Of a stretch of DNA of 11,457 nucleotides, positions 1 through 6,786 are shown piece by piece. Below the pieces are notes generated by a model that was not told the DNA's origin, ran no database searches, and was given only the letters and a program-made list of their open reading frames with translations. Origin of the DNA: DAOUVR01 sp034430535 (GTDB taxonomy: Bacteria; Chloroflexota; Dehalococcoidia; E44-bin15); the NCBI GenBank assembly GCA_964443325.1, contig CAYUCL010000048.1, positions 1 through 11,457 on the forward strand, read 5' to 3'. Each line of letters starts with the position of its first letter. Within the stretch, counting starts at the first letter, position 1. Made by a program: the position numbers and the translations under genes.

Positions 1-1555
1 GCACCGGGTTGGGCGCCGTTTGCCCCAATCCACACAGTGAGCCAGCCTTAACCTCCCCCGCCAGCTCCAATAAGAGGTCAATATCGCCCATTTTGCCTTT
101 ACCATTGCAGATGTTCTCGAGTATGTCCAGCATCTGCTTTGTTCCCAGGCGGCACGGCACACACTTACCACATGACTCGGATTGGGTGAAGGAAAGAAAA
201 TAACGGGCGACATCAACCATACAGGTATCCTCATCCAGCACCACCATACCGCCTGAGCCCATAATAGAACCGGCCTCGGCCAGTGACTCGTAATCGACTG
301 GCTTATTCAGATAGCTTGTAGGTAAGCAACCTCCAGAAGGCCCACCTGTCTGCACCGCCTTGAAACGCTTGCCACCAGGAATACCGCCACCGATATCATA
401 GATAATTTCATGGAGTGGTATCCCCATTGGTACTTCAACCAAACCACTATTGGCTATTTTCCCCGTTAGAGCAAAAACGGCAGTGCCTTTACTCTTTTCA
501 GTTCCAATTTGGGCATACCAGTCAGCACCTTTAGCGATGATAACCGGCACAGAGGCTAGGGTCTTCACATTATTGATGTTGCTTGGTTTACCCCACAAGC
601 CGGACTGAGCAGGGAACGGAGGGCGGGAGCGAGGCATACCTCTTCTACCTTCAATAGATGCCATTAGCGCAGTCTCCTCACCGCAAACAAAAGCGCCAGC
701 GCCTTCCTTAATATGGATCGTTAAATTGAAACCAGAGTCAAGTATATTCTCACCTAGAAAACCCTTCTCTTCTGCTTGCTGGACGGCCAACCGCACTCGC
801 TTAACCGCCAACGGGTATTCAGCTCTAATATAGATATAACCTTCTGAGGCACCTATAGCACAGGCAGCAATGGCCATCCCCTCAATAACTGTGTGAGGAT
901 CGCCCTCCATCGTGCTGCGATCCATGAAAGCCCCAGGGTCACCCTCATCAGCGTTACAAATCATGTACTTCTGGCTCCCCGGAGCATTGCGGCAGAATTG
1001 CCATTTCTGACCAGTTGGGAAACCAGCACCTCCACGACCTCGTAAACCAGAGCGCTTGACCTCGTCAATAACCTGCTCTGGAGTCAGCTCAGATAACACT
1101 TTCTGAAGAGACTGATAGCCGCCGACAGCGATGTAGTCCTCTATCCGTTCCGGGTTAATGCGACCACAATTGCGCAGGATAATGCGATGTTGCTTCCTGT
1201 AGAAGTTTATGTCCTGATAGCGCGGTACTGCCTCGCCGGTAACAGGGTCTTTGTAAAACAGTCGTTCCACCGGCTTGCCATCGCGGAGATGAGACTGGAC
1301 AATCTCAGGAACATCATCGATACTAACATAAGTGTAGAAGATGCCCTCCGGTTCAACAACGGCAATGGGACCCTGCTGACAAAAGCCATGGCAGCCAGTA
1401 AAATCTACCTTAACCCCCTCCAAGCCCAGTTCGGCTACATATTTCTCCAGTGCTTCACGAATCTCAAATGCCTTGCCAGAGACACAACCTGTCCCATGGC
1501 AGACAAAGATCGTGCGCTGGCTGCCCGATGACCTATTCGCCTGTAGGTCTATCAC
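1..1555 (-). CDS. nuoF: NuoF/HydB-like NAD(P)H-binding flavoprotein subunit, 3' end cut off by the window
   Basis: Diaphorase subunit that passes electrons between NAD(P)H, FMN and Fe-S clusters in the cytoplasm. I translated 518 residues before the left edge. An N-terminal thioredoxin-like [2Fe-2S] domain carries C19, C24, C55 and C59. The FMN/NADH-binding core follows with GRGGAGFPTGQKW (about 173-185), CNADEGDPGAF (about 200-210) and GAGAFVCGEETAL (about 285-297). The C-terminal [4Fe-4S] motif is C462-x2-C465-x2-C468 plus C508 in SLCGLGQ. The N-terminal [2Fe-2S] domain is typical of HydB/HndC/FDH-associated versions and absent from E. coli NuoF; those versions often add a ferredoxin-like tail, which would lie outside the window. 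The start is a GTG inside nuoE (23-base overlap), chosen because GGAGGT lies 5 bases upstream and no ATG fits the N-terminal domain. The family is sure. Its partner (complex I, [FeFe] hydrogenase or formate dehydrogenase) cannot be told from here. Confidence 0.93.
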   Translation of the reverse strand, partial: MIDLQANRSSGSQRTIFVCHGTGCVSGKAFEIREALEKYVAELGLEGVKVDFTGCHGFCQQGPIAVVEPEGIFYTYVSIDDVPEIVQSHLRDGKPVERLFYKDPVTGEAVPRYQDINFYRKQHRIILRNCGRINPERIEDYIAVGGYQSLQKVLSELTPEQVIDEVKRSGLRGRGGAGFPTGQKWQFCRNAPGSQKYMICNADEGDPGAFMDRSTMEGDPHTVIEGMAIAACAIGASEGYIYIRAEYPLAVKRVRLAVQQAEEKGFLGENILDSGFNLTIHIKEGAGAFVCGEETALMASIEGRRGMPRSRPPFPAQSGLWGKPSNINNVKTLASVPVIIAKGADWYAQIGTEKSKGTAVFALTGKIANSGLVEVPMGIPLHEIIYDIGGGIPGGKRFKAVQTGGPSGGCLPTSYLNKPVDYESLAEAGSIMGSGGMVVLDEDTCMVDVARYFLSFTQSESCGKCVPCRLGTKQMLDILENICNGKGKMGDIDLLLELAGEVKAGSLCGLGQTAPNPV

Positions 1556-2015
1556 CAAAGACCTCCACAACTTTCTTGGTCGTCATTCGACCGTAGGTCT
1601 CCTTATCTATCGTCATCGTTGGCGCAAGAGCGCAAGCGCCGATACAAGCCACAGTCTCCAGACTGTACTCCATGTCCTCGGTTGTTTCTCCAGCCTTAAT
1701 ACCCAATTGCTTCTCTACTTCTCTCAATATCCTCGCGCCACCGCGCACATGGCAAGCCGTCCCGCGACATACCCTGACCATCCTTTTGCCCGAAGGAACC
1801 ATCCTGAACTGAGCATAGAAAGTAGCCACCCCATAAACATTACTGTCAGATAATCTAAGGAACCTAGCCACACCCCGCATCGCATCTTCGGGTAAATAGC
1901 TGAACCTCTCCTGCACCTCCTGAAGTATAGGAATGAGTTCAGCGTGCTCTTCACTATGCCGTGATAAGATTTGGTCTAGTTGCTCCTTAACGTCGGACTC
2001 CGTTAAATTAGCCAT
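1533..2015 (-). CDS. nuoE: NuoE-like thioredoxin-fold [2Fe-2S] subunit
   Basis: Small electron-transfer subunit (160 residues, the usual family length of about 150-170) that partners NuoF-type flavoproteins in NADH dehydrogenases, NAD(P)-linked [FeFe] hydrogenases and formate dehydrogenases. A helical N-terminal part includes the typical LIPILQEVQERFSYLPEDAM stretch (about 28-46) and VYGVATFYAQF (60-70). The thioredoxin-like domain has the four [2Fe-2S] ligands C83, C88, C124 and C128 (CRGTAC and CIGAC). The ATG start overlaps the end of the DUF3786 gene by 8 bases and is preceded by TGAGGG (2022-2027). The gene overlaps nuoF at its 3' end, so the two are probably translated together. NuoE, HydC and HndA cannot be separated without the rest of the complex. 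Confidence 0.93.
   Translation of the reverse strand: MANLTESDVKEQLDQILSRHSEEHAELIPILQEVQERFSYLPEDAMRGVARFLRLSDSNVYGVATFYAQFRMVPSGKRMVRVCRGTACHVRGGARILREVEKQLGIKAGETTEDMEYSLETVACIGACALAPTMTIDKETYGRMTTKKVVEVFGDRPTGE
1561..1566 (-). promoter_or_regulatory. Ribosome binding site fixing the GTG start of nuoF
   Basis: On the minus strand this reads GGAGGT, 5 bases before the GTG at 1555, and it sits inside the last codons of nuoE. It is the main reason for placing the nuoF start within nuoE. Confidence 0.65.
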
Positions 2016-2652
2016 ATCCAGCCCTCAAAAATTTTACTAGCTTCCAGGCGATGATCCCACAAAGCTCATTTATATCATCGGTGGTAAGATAATCAGTTAT
2101 GGTACTGTCAAACATGAACTTGGCCTCTGGGGCGAACTCCTCGTCGCCTCTCCATAGTACCAACGTTATCGGCACTCGGCTAAAAGCATTGACAGTTACT
2201 GCTACATCGCCATAGTCCGCCTTGTGGCCACCTATCACTTTAGCAGCATTTAGAAGGCGATCAGGCTCCCCTCCAAACTGCTCGATTATTGGCTGCACAG
2301 CCCGCTTTGTAAATGAACGAGCATACACGGAACCTCCCGGCAGTTCCTTGTACCCAATCATTTCGTTGGATGATGGGGTCCCCTTCGCCTGAAGCAAATA
2401 GTGAAGTATCAGTATTTTGTCTCCGAGTGAAACCTCTTCCTCACTATCCGCCATTGAAATCTCAATATCAGGAAGAGTGACTTGATATGACCGGTTTAAA
2501 TATTCAAGGGTGATTGTCTTCATAGAGTCAATAACTTTACAGCTGGCGCTACTTCGACGGCAGAGCTCCTCAATGGCATCATTATTCCTTAACTGCTCAC
2601 TTGCAATGTCGTAGGCAACCTCATACCCTTTGTGCATAACTGCCCCGCTCAT
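2008..2652 (-). CDS. DUF3786 domain protein, function unknown
   Basis: Single-domain protein, probably cytoplasmic, with no signal peptide or membrane segment. It matches what I know of the DUF3786 family along nearly its whole length. From the ATG at 2652, landmarks are GYEVAYDIASEQL near the N-terminus, ILHYLLQAKGTP in the middle, KELPGGSVYARSF, then LVLWRGDEEFAPEAKFMFDSTI and YLTTDDINEL near the C-terminus. No catalytic or metal-binding motif is obvious. The start is uncertain: a GTG at 2682, this ATG at 2652 and an ATG at 2637 all share the frame and none has a strong ribosome binding site. I chose 2652 because homology begins soon after it. It lies between metF (72-base gap from this start) and nuoE (8-base overlap), so it belongs to the same transcript. 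The family has no known biochemical role; its placement hints at a role tied to corrinoid, folate or Fe-S chemistry, which is inference only. Confidence 0.85.
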   Translation of the reverse strand: MSGAVMHKGYEVAYDIASEQLRNNDAIEELCRRSSASCKVIDSMKTITLEYLNRSYQVTLPDIEISMADSEEEVSLGDKILILHYLLQAKGTPSSNEMIGYKELPGGSVYARSFTKRAVQPIIEQFGGEPDRLLNAAKVIGGHKADYGDVAVTVNAFSRVPITLVLWRGDEEFAPEAKFMFDSTITDYLTTDDINELCGIIAWKLVKFLRAGYG

Positions 2653-2724
2653 GAAATAACAGGAATCTTTTGCCTGCCCCACAGGATAGCATCAGCCGCT
2701 ACTTGTTTGTAAATCGAGCAACTG

Positions 2725-3600
2725 TTACAATCCAGCAGCGTCCAGTATTGCCGGCACCCTCTTCTCCCAGCCAATAGCCATCAGATGTACCCCTTGACAG
2801 ATGTCCTTCAGTTCCTTGATCAGATTAGCGGCAATACCTATTCCAGTTGCCACCTTATTTTCTGCCTTGGCCATTTTGTCAATCAGCTCTTCAGGCACAA
2901 AGACACCAGATACGTTTTTGTTCATAAATCGAGCCATACCGACAGACTTCAAGGGGATTACTCCAGCTAAGACAGGAACCTTAAAACCCTCAACCCTCTT
3001 CATGAACTTAGCAAAGGTACCAACATCATAGACTGCCTGAGTCTGGAAGAATTTGGCCCCAACGGCAATCTTTTTCTCCATCTTAATAAGCTGCAGTTCA
3101 AGTTTAGCCTCAGTATCTGCCTCAGGTGTCACCACCGCCCCAGAGAAGAAATTTGTCTTCCCTTGCAGCTCATTCCCAACCAGATCGTAACCTTCATTCA
3201 ACCTATTAATGGCCCATAGAAGCTGCACCGAATCCAAATCATAAACTGGCTTAGCCTGGGGATGGTCACCAAGGGAAGGTAAATCACCGGTGAGGGCCAG
3301 GACATTCTCAATTCCCAGAACGTGGGCACTCAACATGTCTGATTGCAACGCCACCCTGTTTCTATCCCGACAGGTCATCTGGAACACGGGGTCAAGCCCT
3401 TTTTCTTTCAACAGATGGCAGGTAGCCAGTGAGCCCAGCCTCATCACTGAGCTTTGTTGGTCAGTAACGTTTGTGGCTGTTACCCTCCCCAATAAAAGCT
3501 CAGCTACTTCTTCAATCTCACTAACATCGGTCCCTTTCAGCGGACCGACCTCAGCAGTTATAGCAAACTTCCCTGACTCGAGCGCTGATCGCAAGCTCAC
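2725..3600 (-). CDS. metF: Methylenetetrahydrofolate reductase, MetF-type catalytic subunit
   Basis: Flavin-dependent TIM-barrel enzyme reducing 5,10-methylene-THF to 5-methyl-THF, last step of the methyl branch of the Wood-Ljungdahl pathway. It has 291 residues, the usual size for the single-domain bacterial form without the eukaryotic regulatory domain. Visible landmarks are AEVGP (16-20, with the folate/proton-transfer Glu at 17), CRDRNR (77-82), LALTGD (101-106, Asp near the flavin/folate) and FFQTQAVYD (184-192, with the folate-contacting Gln). The GTG start overlaps the metV stop as GTGA, and GAGGAG (3609-3614) lies 8 bases upstream. Because metV is the preceding, coupled gene, this is probably the MetF half of a MetVF complex in which electrons come through MetV rather than directly from NAD(P)H. 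Confidence 0.95.
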   Translation of the reverse strand: MSLRSALESGKFAITAEVGPLKGTDVSEIEEVAELLLGRVTATNVTDQQSSVMRLGSLATCHLLKEKGLDPVFQMTCRDRNRVALQSDMLSAHVLGIENVLALTGDLPSLGDHPQAKPVYDLDSVQLLWAINRLNEGYDLVGNELQGKTNFFSGAVVTPEADTEAKLELQLIKMEKKIAVGAKFFQTQAVYDVGTFAKFMKRVEGFKVPVLAGVIPLKSVGMARFMNKNVSGVFVPEELIDKMAKAENKVATGIGIAANLIKELKDICQGVHLMAIGWEKRVPAILDAAGL

Positions 3601-4286
3601 TCCATTTTCTCCTCGTGGTCAATTTGCTCTAGTGCCCAAAGAGATGTGGACATCAACTTCGGGCTGGGCATCATCTTGCTGTAATCCTTGGGTGGGATGA
3701 ATTTCCGCAACTTGTCTAGCTGGTTTTTCTGCTTTAACCTCTCGTAAATCAACTCCCAGCCACAATCCTTCTCAGGATCAAGCTCGCATTTGCCGTTAGA
3801 TGCACCACCACAAGCCCCATTAATCAACCCCTTAGTGCAGGCAGTCAGTGGGCATATTCCCCCAGTGTATTCCAGCAAACACTCACCACATTCCAGACAC
3901 CTTTCCTTACCTTTCCATTCCGCCCGGCTACCGCCCATATTGACGGTGTCACAAGCTGGGTGGCAGACCTTGTTTACCGACGCCGCTACTGCCTGAATAC
4001 CAAGGCCGCATGTCATAATCAATATTGAATCGGCAGCCTCAACCTGTTCGGTCCTCGGCCTCAGCCGTGACTTGACCAGGGCTTTCTGACAGAGAAAATC
4101 TATGACCATAGAGCCAGTAACTCTCTTACCATTCTCCTCTAATATACTTTGCATTTCAGTAACCTGGGCCGGCCCACCTGAGCCAGAAGCCTCGGCACAG
4201 CCATTGCAACCTAGAATAAAGACACGCTCTTCTCCTTCTAGGTAGTCCAAGATTTCTTCAAAAGGTTTTTGTTGTGAAACAATCAT
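3597..4286 (-). CDS. metV: MetV: zinc/Fe-S partner subunit of methylene-THF reductase (MTHFR C-terminal family)
   Basis: Cys-rich 229-residue subunit that binds MetF and feeds electrons to it in acetogen-type methylene-THF reductases. Fourteen cysteines are present: C27 and C30 (GCNGC), C66, C93, C108 and C112, then the dense block C130, C133, C136, C145, C150, C159, C167 and C175 (motifs ERCLECGEC, GGICPLTAC, NGACGGASNGKCELD). That block is the signature of the MTHFR C-terminal family and can hold two Fe-S clusters. AAAGGAG (4292-4298) lies 5 bases before the ATG. The gene follows the hydrogenase large subunit after 18 bases and overlaps metF by 4. In Moorella the equivalent unit works with HdrABC-MvhD; no such genes are seen here, so the electron donor is open. 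Confidence 0.93.
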   Translation of the reverse strand: MIVSQQKPFEEILDYLEGEERVFILGCNGCAEASGSGGPAQVTEMQSILEENGKRVTGSMVIDFLCQKALVKSRLRPRTEQVEAADSILIMTCGLGIQAVAASVNKVCHPACDTVNMGGSRAEWKGKERCLECGECLLEYTGGICPLTACTKGLINGACGGASNGKCELDPEKDCGWELIYERLKQKNQLDKLRKFIPPKDYSKMMPSPKLMSTSLWALEQIDHEEKME

Positions 4287-4304
4287 CCCTACTCCTTTAA
4301 ACGC

Positions 4305-5864
4305 TCATACAACTCGAAATTGACCCAGGTCACGAGCTTTGGGCGTAAGCAGATGAACAGCACAGGCGAGGCAGGGATCAAAAGAACGAACAATCCTCAC
4401 GATCTCAAAGGGATTGCCCTCGTCCCTTATTTTAGTCCCAATTATGGCCTGTTCTATGGGACCAGGGTTTCCACCATCGTCCTTGGGCGAGGCGTTCCAT
4501 GTGGTTGGCACCACGCACTGGTAGTTGGCGATTTTCTTCTCCTTTATTTCAATCCAGTGTCCCAGCGCGCCTCGGGCGGCTTCAGTTATGCCCATCCCTC
4601 TGCCCTCATCCGGAATTGTGTATTCAGCAAAGGTAGGCTCCCCCGGCTTCAGCTCCAGAAGCCATTTCTCTATGGAGTCGGCGATGTACTTGGCAGATAG
4701 GGCCCGCGCCAGGTGACGACCCAAGACTGAGAACAAGAATGATGGTGACGCCTTGAATTCAGCCAGTGCCCAGTCTACCAGCTTCTTCATCTCTGGTTCA
4801 CCGTGGGCATAATCAACGGCGACCCTGGCGATTGGACCAACCTCGTGAACCTTGCCATCATAGCGAGGTGATTTTATCCAAGAATAGGCCCCTTGCTTGC
4901 TATACTCAGGCTTTGTCTCTCCATCGCTGGGATGTCGCCCCGATGAAGAATACTCGTACCATGAGTGCCTAACATCCTCAGTAATCCTGGTGATGTCTAG
5001 CCCACCAAACTTAAGGTCCGCCGAGGTAGTTCCCTGCTTAAACAGCCGCTTTCGCCGGGTTAAGTCTGAGTCTTTCCCGTCCAAGTCATAAGCACCGTAG
5101 GACAGCAGGTTCTTACAGCCGGCTCCAATTTCAAAGTAATCGGGGTAGGCACCAGCTACAGCTAATACGTCAGGTATATACACATTATCGATAAAGTCCT
5201 GTAATGTCCTCAGTTTCCACAAGAAGGACGTTATCATGTCAACAGTAGGAGCCGCTGTAACGCCGCCAGGGACAACCCCGACACTATGTGGAACCTTACC
5301 ACTGAAGATGCTGACCATCTCATGACCGATTCGTCTGACCTCAAAGGCCTTGACATAGTGAGCTGCCGCCTGTTGGTTAATTTCAGCCGGTAGGCGGTAA
5401 TCCCCTTCGTAGCGAGGCACAAACGGGTCTAGTACACCTCTAGAACAGAAGTCCTTTATCGAATTCAGGTCAGAGTCCTTACCCTCGTATTTGGCAACAT
5501 CAGTTATGTCAACATAATCAAGGGCAGCCAGGTGATAAAAGTGCAGGATATGGTCCTGGACAACATGTGCGCCCTGAATAAGATTCCTTATGATTCGGCC
5601 ATTATCTGGAATCCTGTCACCAATGCCAAAGGCACTATCCAGATTCAAAGTAGCGGCAATGGCGTGAGATTGAGGGCAAACCCCGCAAATACGCTGGGTT
5701 ATCACCTGAGCGTCTCGGGGGTCTCTCCCTCTTAATATAAGCTCAAGTCCTCGAAACAAGACGCCGCTACTCCGCGCCTCCTTAACCACCCCATCCTCTA
5801 CTACAGCTTCGATCTTCAGATGTCCTTCAATCCTGGTTACTGGATCAATGACTATCTTGCTCAC
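4305..5864 (-). CDS. [NiFe] hydrogenase large (catalytic) subunit
   Basis: Carries the Ni-Fe active site for H2 oxidation or production. With the GTG start it has 519 residues. N-terminal landmarks are IDPVTRIEGH (about 6-15, with the proton-transfer Glu at 13) and RICGVC with C60 and C63. The C-terminal motif DPCLACAVH gives C498, C501 and H504. Fifteen residues follow H504, the peptide normally removed by a maturation endopeptidase, so the enzyme should be processed. The internal stretches HSWYEY and SWIKSPRYDGK and the ending resemble group 1 (membrane uptake-type) large subunits more than F420- or NAD-linked group 3. The GTG at 5864 is preferred over an in-frame TTG at 5891 because SKIVIDPVTRIEGH is the family's usual N-terminus and AGGGAG (5873-5878) lies 8 bases upstream. 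The GTG shares its first base with the small-subunit stop (TAGTG). No maturation gene is in the window. Confidence 0.95.
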   Translation of the reverse strand: MSKIVIDPVTRIEGHLKIEAVVEDGVVKEARSSGVLFRGLELILRGRDPRDAQVITQRICGVCPQSHAIAATLNLDSAFGIGDRIPDNGRIIRNLIQGAHVVQDHILHFYHLAALDYVDITDVAKYEGKDSDLNSIKDFCSRGVLDPFVPRYEGDYRLPAEINQQAAAHYVKAFEVRRIGHEMVSIFSGKVPHSVGVVPGGVTAAPTVDMITSFLWKLRTLQDFIDNVYIPDVLAVAGAYPDYFEIGAGCKNLLSYGAYDLDGKDSDLTRRKRLFKQGTTSADLKFGGLDITRITEDVRHSWYEYSSSGRHPSDGETKPEYSKQGAYSWIKSPRYDGKVHEVGPIARVAVDYAHGEPEMKKLVDWALAEFKASPSFLFSVLGRHLARALSAKYIADSIEKWLLELKPGEPTFAEYTIPDEGRGMGITEAARGALGHWIEIKEKKIANYQCVVPTTWNASPKDDGGNPGPIEQAIIGTKIRDEGNPFEIVRIVRSFDPCLACAVHLLTPKARDLGQFRVV

Positions 5865-6757
5865 TAATTCTTCTCCCTGCCGGACTCCCAATAAGCGCCG
5901 ATGGTAGGTAATTCAACATCCACAAGCTTTTCATAGAATGGCGCCACCAAGTCGGGGAATTCAGGCTGAGTGCAGCCATTACATGGGGCACCAGCACCAA
6001 TGACCCAATTCGTTCCATTATTCCATCGCCTTAATGGGCAATCAGCATAGGTTATCGGTCCTTTACACCCCAGTTCGTACAAGCAGCCCTCATCACCGGG
6101 CTTCTTAGCGAATTTGCCTTCGTCAAAGTAGGCACGGCGGGGGCAGTTTTCATGAATTAGTTTGCCATAGAAAGCCAGCGGTCTCAGGTTGTCATCTAGT
6201 TCTTCAGCCTTGGGTAGCCCATTTAAAATTATACTGGCTACTGTGCCTACAAACCAATCAGGATGGGGAGGACATCCTGGGATATTCACTAGGGGTTTGT
6301 TAATACCCTTAGCCTCAAGTATTTTACTTACCGGTTGACAGCCGGTAGGATTGGGAGCGGCAGCGGGAATTCCGCCAAAAGAAGCGCAAGTGCCTATCGC
6401 CAGAATCGCCTGGGCATCCTGAGCTAGCTCTGCCACTCTTTCTTCCATACTAACCGGTTTACCATCTCGTTCTCCTATAGCTCCGTAAACCGCATCGGTG
6501 GCTGTAGGAATAGCCCCCTCCACAACCAAGATGTAACCATCTTTCTTCTCCTTAGCCGTTTCCTCCAGCACCTCGATGGCTAGTTCACCAGCGCCAGCCA
6601 TTATAGTGGCATGAAATCTGAGGTTTATGTGTACTCCGGGGATTATTTGATCGATAAGTATGTTCTTGATCGTGGGGCTAGCCGAGTTTAGCAGCGAAAT
6701 TGAACATCCTGTACATGCAGCCGTTTGCAACCATACTACTGGAATTTCATCAACCAT
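5864..6757 (-). CDS. [NiFe] hydrogenase small subunit, three Fe-S clusters, no Tat signal
   Basis: Electron-relay subunit, 297 residues. Proximal [4Fe-4S] ligands are C15, C18, C124 and C162 (ACTGC, GTCASFGG, GCPPHPDW). Distal ligands are H202, C205, C225 and C231. Medial ligands are C240, C259 and C262. Position 252 is Val where enzymes with a medial [4Fe-4S] have Cys, so a medial [3Fe-4S] is expected. G17 and G129 occupy the positions of the extra cysteines of O2-tolerant enzymes, so ordinary O2 sensitivity is predicted. The three-cluster layout is that of groups 1 and 2. There is no twin-arginine leader: upstream in frame a TGA occurs after 12 codons (6794-6796) with no start codon between. 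There is no C-terminal membrane anchor either, so the enzyme should be soluble and cytoplasmic. The ribosome binding site is weak. It lies 29 bases after acsE. Confidence 0.95.
   Translation of the reverse strand: MVDEIPVVWLQTAACTGCSISLLNSASPTIKNILIDQIIPGVHINLRFHATIMAGAGELAIEVLEETAKEKKDGYILVVEGAIPTATDAVYGAIGERDGKPVSMEERVAELAQDAQAILAIGTCASFGGIPAAAPNPTGCQPVSKILEAKGINKPLVNIPGCPPHPDWFVGTVASIILNGLPKAEELDDNLRPLAFYGKLIHENCPRRAYFDEGKFAKKPGDEGCLYELGCKGPITYADCPLRRWNNGTNWVIGAGAPCNGCTQPEFPDLVAPFYEKLVDVELPTIGAYWESGREKN
5873..5878 (-). promoter_or_regulatory. Ribosome binding site for the hydrogenase large subunit
   Basis: Reads AGGGAG on the minus strand, 8 bases before the GTG at 5864. It supports that start over the TTG at 5891 and suggests translational coupling with the small subunit. 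Confidence 0.5.
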
Positions 6758-6786
6758 CGAAGGTACATCACTTCCAGATACTATTG

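Noticed and set aside
2707..2730. Inverted repeat TTGTAA/TTACAA after metF, considered as a terminator or operator
   Set aside because: Only six mostly A-T pairs around a 12-base loop, no U-run after it, and the operon continues. It overlaps the metF stop and is probably chance.
5865..5891. TTG start for the hydrogenase large subunit
   Set aside because: It adds nine residues inside the small-subunit gene. The GTG at 5864 gives the usual SKIVIDPVTRIEGH N-terminus.
4305..6757. Reading the hydrogenase as a HoxYH or F420/Mvh (group 3) enzyme because nuoE/nuoF-like genes are close
   Set aside because: The small subunit has the full three-cluster layout of groups 1/2, while group 3 small subunits are shorter or differ in their C-terminal ligands. 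No HoxU, MvhD or FrhB gene is present.
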